Source: JAGQYH01 sp041393015 (GTDB lineage: Bacteria > Bacteroidota > Bacteroidia > Chitinophagales > JADIYW01). Taken from it: a stretch of 64,000 bases of DNA. Position 1 is the stretch's first letter. The number at the start of each line of letters is the position of its first letter. A program made the position numbers and the translations under genes. Where the stretch lies: positions 236,889-300,888 of the forward strand of contig JAWKKV010000006.1 of assembly GCA_041393015.1 (NCBI GenBank). The letters run 5' to 3'. A model generated the notes under the pieces. The model was given only the letters and a program-made list of their open reading frames with translations. It was not told where the DNA came from and did no database searches. Positions 61,512 through 64,000 of this stretch are shown here, one piece after another.

Positions 61512-62454
61512 TCAATGTATAGGCTCTCATCTTCATAAGCTTACCAAATTCCCAATGTTCTAATACTCCTATCGATTCGGTATCTGCATCTTTCAGATAA
61601 TTGTTCCAATAATGCATCATCGCCTTTTCCAATTCGTGATCACTGAATGTGTTAAATCGATGGTAGTATAATTTTAGAATATAATGATAAAGTACTTTAT
61701 TAACGGCAACTTTACTGAAGAGGCTATCCATGTACACAATCATCGAATCGCTATGATAATTATCGGGATGATTAATCAAATTATTCACCCTTCTTTCCAA
61801 CATTTTTGAAGATGAAAGCATATCATTTTCTACTACTATTTGATCAATAAAATCAGCCTTCCCATTCGAAAACGCTGCATATTGAGTCATTAATTCCTTA
61901 AATGCTTCATTACCAAAAAAAGGCAATTTTGCGCCTTCATCTACTTTATTCACCTGTGTCCAAACTAAATCCGGATTTTGATTTAATATTTGATCTCTAT
62001 TGTATCGTATAAGGTTTAGTAAACTATCTTCTCTCTGTTTGTCTGCCTTATTTTGTATTTCAATCAATTGGTTAAGCAATGGCAGATTTAATTTGAGGTC
62101 TTGGTATAAAACAGCTGTGTTTTTATTACCCGTAACTATTACATCTCCGAGTAAATTGCCGGATGTTGTAGTGATGGCAAAGTCATTTCCTTCGTAAATA
62201 AACTCTAATCTTTCATATTCTAATGAAGGAATAGTAACGCCATAAATAATATTATCTCGCAATAATTGCTTGGGTACAACCAGCTTACCTTTTTTAACTT
62301 TGATGGTATCAAGTATGTAATTTACGCCTTGTTCGAATTCAGATAATAATACAAAATCATCTTTTAAATCAGTTATTTTAATTTTTACTTGAGCGGAAGC
62401 AGCAATATGAATAAAACCTAGAAATAAGAATATAATTATTGATTTTACTTTCAT
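61432..62454 (-). CDS. DUF4369/DUF5106-type secreted protein, N-terminal segment (frameshifted)
   Basis: The start is taken at ATG 62454 giving the signal peptide MKVKSIIIFLFLGFIHIAASAQ; an upstream Met 33 nt earlier is less likely. The N-terminal domain (KIKITDLKDDFVLLSEFEQGVNY) looks like DUF4369, and a helical region resembling DUF5106 follows (about 130-310). Near the end GEKAGHFSVRDKDFNKG starts a thioredoxin-like domain, but the frame stops six codons later. One base removed near 61460 would give DFNKVELSEMEGDKK and join it to the next segment, making a TlpA-type protein of about 450 residues. Such proteins reside in the periplasm or at the outer membrane. Confidence 0.72.
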   Translation of the reverse strand: MKVKSIIIFLFLGFIHIAASAQVKIKITDLKDDFVLLSEFEQGVNYILDTIKVKKGKLVVPKQLLRDNIIYGVTIPSLEYERLEFIYEGNDFAITTTSGNLLGDVIVTGNKNTAVLYQDLKLNLPLLNQLIEIQNKADKQREDSLLNLIRYNRDQILNQNPDLVWTQVNKVDEGAKLPFFGNEAFKELMTQYAAFSNGKADFIDQIVVENDMLSSSKMLERRVNNLINHPDNYHSDSMIVYMDSLFSKVAVNKVLYHYILKLYYHRFNTFSDHELEKAMMHYWNNYLKDADTESIGVLEHWEFGKLMKMRAYTLIGEKAGHFSVRDKDFNKGGIVRNGRG

Positions 62455-62570
62455 ATATATTATATTGTATCTTACTTTTTTACACAAAACTTTACCAATA
62501 AATTAGCAATTAAATTTAAACTTATTTTTGCTCATATTCATTTCTAATCGTTTTGCCAATAATTAGATAA

Positions 62571-64000
62571 ATGCAGTCTATTTTTTTCGAGAAAAACAAA
62601 CTATCATTCATTGCCCTTGTGATTATTCCAATATTGGTAGTTATAATTTATGGGCAAACTTTAAATTTCTCTTACAATATAGATGATGAATATTACATCA
62701 ATCAACTTCCGGAACAAAATACAACCTTTTTCGAAAAGTTAGCTTCGATCAACCAACCCTTTAACCAGTCGGATTTTAGACCGGTTACCTACACTACTTT
62801 TTTAATTGAATCTACTTTCTTTGGAAAGTCCGCTAAGGTTTTCCACCTTTTCAACCTCATTTATTACAGCATACTCTGCTTCACCATATTCCTTATTTTT
62901 CAGTTTATTTTTAGAACCGCCAAAATTGAATTAGCATCGTATATCGCATTGCTTATTGCGGTGCTCTTTTTGCTTCATCCCTCACATGCCAATGTAGTAG
63001 CTAGTATTAAAAACAGAGAATCAATACTTAGCTTAAGCTTTGCACTTTGGGCGCTGTATTTTTGGATTCATTTTCTAAAACAAACCAAACCTATAAGGTT
63101 GGTCTATTTTTTTTTATGCATTGGCATTTTACTGCTTTCCATTTTTGCCAAAGTAGAAAGTATTGTATTTCTGTTGATTCTTCCCGTTACCGGATATTTT
63201 ATTGTTCCTTACTTTTTTGATAGAAGAAAAGTATTCGCGACTCTAATTTCAGTAGCTGTTTTTTTTATAGTTTGTCTCGTATTAGTTTTCATAATAAAAG
63301 ATATACCAAACTATCAGCTTGACAATGCATCCATTGTAACCGCCGACGAAAGCCCAATAGATTTTACGACGAGTATGATAAAAAGATGGGCTGTAACTTT
63401 CCATACATTTTTTATGTATGAAATGTTTATGATTTATCCCAAAGGGTATTATTTTTATTTCGGTTACGATACCATTGATCTTTGGACCTATAAAAATATT
63501 TGGCCCTATCTATTTGGAGTCATCCATTTGGTATTTTTAATTTTCCTTATTGCATTAACTAAAAAAAGAAATATTTATGCATTGGGACCATTGATCTTTT
63601 TTATAGCCATTTTCCCTTTCCTAAATTTATTTATCAGTGTGGCAGGCATCGTTGCTGTTAGATATTCATTTATTGCTTCGTTAGGATTTTGTATGGCACT
63701 AGCGCAATTGATTTTTTGTTTATACAGCAGGCTAAAAAAGTACAATATCGGAAAACCTGTTATTGCCATTACAACTCTATCAATACTAATACTCTACGGT
63801 TATTTTTCTCGGCAACGTGCACAGGTTTGGAAAGATAGAGTAACGCTTTTTAATCATGATTTACCTTATTTAGAAAAATCAGTAGTGGCCAACCGAATGG
63901 CTTGTACCTATTACATTGACAAATACGTTAATGATAAGGATTGGAAAAATGAACAAACACTCAAAAAAGTTATTGAATATGCCGACAATGCGCTTAAAGT
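62571..64000 (+). CDS. GT-C type membrane glycosyltransferase, 5' part (runs off window)
   Basis: The frame from ATG 62571 stays open to the end of the window (476 codons) so it is partial at the 3' end. It has about ten hydrophobic helices. The first loop holds NIDDEYYINQLPEQNT, an Asp-Asp motif like the catalytic acidic loop of GT-C enzymes (GT39/TMTC-like). HPSHANVVASIKNRESILS near residues 140-158 is a further motif of the family. The last 60 residues (WKNEQTLKKVIEYADNALK) look like the start of TPR repeats. It probably uses a lipid-linked sugar to modify an exported substrate. It is divergent from the DUF5106-type gene. Whether it serves the secreted proteins nearby is unknown. Confidence 0.75.
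   Translation, partial: MQSIFFEKNKLSFIALVIIPILVVIIYGQTLNFSYNIDDEYYINQLPEQNTTFFEKLASINQPFNQSDFRPVTYTTFLIESTFFGKSAKVFHLFNLIYYSILCFTIFLIFQFIFRTAKIELASYIALLIAVLFLLHPSHANVVASIKNRESILSLSFALWALYFWIHFLKQTKPIRLVYFFLCIGILLLSIFAKVESIVFLLILPVTGYFIVPYFFDRRKVFATLISVAVFFIVCLVLVFIIKDIPNYQLDNASIVTADESPIDFTTSMIKRWAVTFHTFFMYEMFMIYPKGYYFYFGYDTIDLWTYKNIWPYLFGVIHLVFLIFLIALTKKRNIYALGPLIFFIAIFPFLNLFISVAGIVAVRYSFIASLGFCMALAQLIFCLYSRLKKYNIGKPVIAITTLSILILYGYFSRQRAQVWKDRVTLFNHDLPYLEKSVVANRMACTYYIDKYVNDKDWKNEQTLKKVIEYADNALK

Overview
The window is AT-rich DNA from a member of the Bacteroidota, most likely a Flavobacteriia-like or related environmental lineage. The evidence is of several kinds. Two secreted proteins end in type A sorting domains of the type IX secretion system (T9SS). 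Three TonB-dependent receptors carry N-terminal carboxypeptidase-regulatory-like domains. DUF4249, DUF1573 and DUF5106 proteins, a fused E1 alpha/beta 2-oxoacid dehydrogenase and the gene order prs-rplY-pth are all present. The tmRNA encodes a tag ending in YALAA, and several intergenic regions hold boxes fitting the Bacteroidota -7 consensus TAnnTTTG. No rRNA, tRNA or CRISPR array was found.

Layout. 1-13 kb: the 3' end of hisS and a run of single-gene units (fatty acid hydroxylase, PaiB-like, DinB-like, GH1 beta-glycosidase, TPR lipoprotein, GMC oxidoreductase, HupE/UreJ-like, thioredoxin-like, DUF3147, VF530, arginase, a methylmalonyl-CoA mutase small subunit without its partner), with several short hairpin repeats. 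13-19 kb: a large PD40-OmpA cell-surface protein divergent from an ECF sigma factor with a tiny adjacent partner ORF, then a mechanosensitive channel and a LapA-like protein. 19-31 kb: housekeeping core (metK, FAH-family hydrolase, pth, rplY, prs, dnaK, a Spy-like periplasmic protein, short asparaginase, fused E1, DUF1573 protein, aminotransferase). 31-33 kb: tmRNA followed by three degenerate hairpin-ended repeat units and a small GIY-YIG nuclease gene, then a membrane-anchored LAS-type metallopeptidase.

33-51 kb: cell-envelope genes. These are a CocE/NonD-type hydrolase with a T9SS signal beside a TonB receptor, a DUF1571-like protein with an inserted LysM domain, tandem paralogous outer-membrane proteins, a MarR regulator, an FKBP lipoprotein, a DUF4249/TonB-receptor pair and a divergent TonB receptor. 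A gene-poor kilobase follows. 51-59 kb: a giant modular secreted protein of roughly 2,500 residues, about eleven repeats plus a T9SS domain, whose reading frame is broken by single-base indels. 59-64 kb: a vitamin-K-dependent gamma-carboxylase homologue, a DUF5106/thioredoxin-fold protein that is also split by a one-base frameshift and lacks the CxxC motif, and the 5' part of a GT-C type membrane glycosyltransferase gene running off the window.

The strongest candidates for something little described are the tmRNA-repeat-GIY-YIG locus, the gamma-carboxylase homologue beside secreted-protein genes, and the giant repeat protein with clustered indels.
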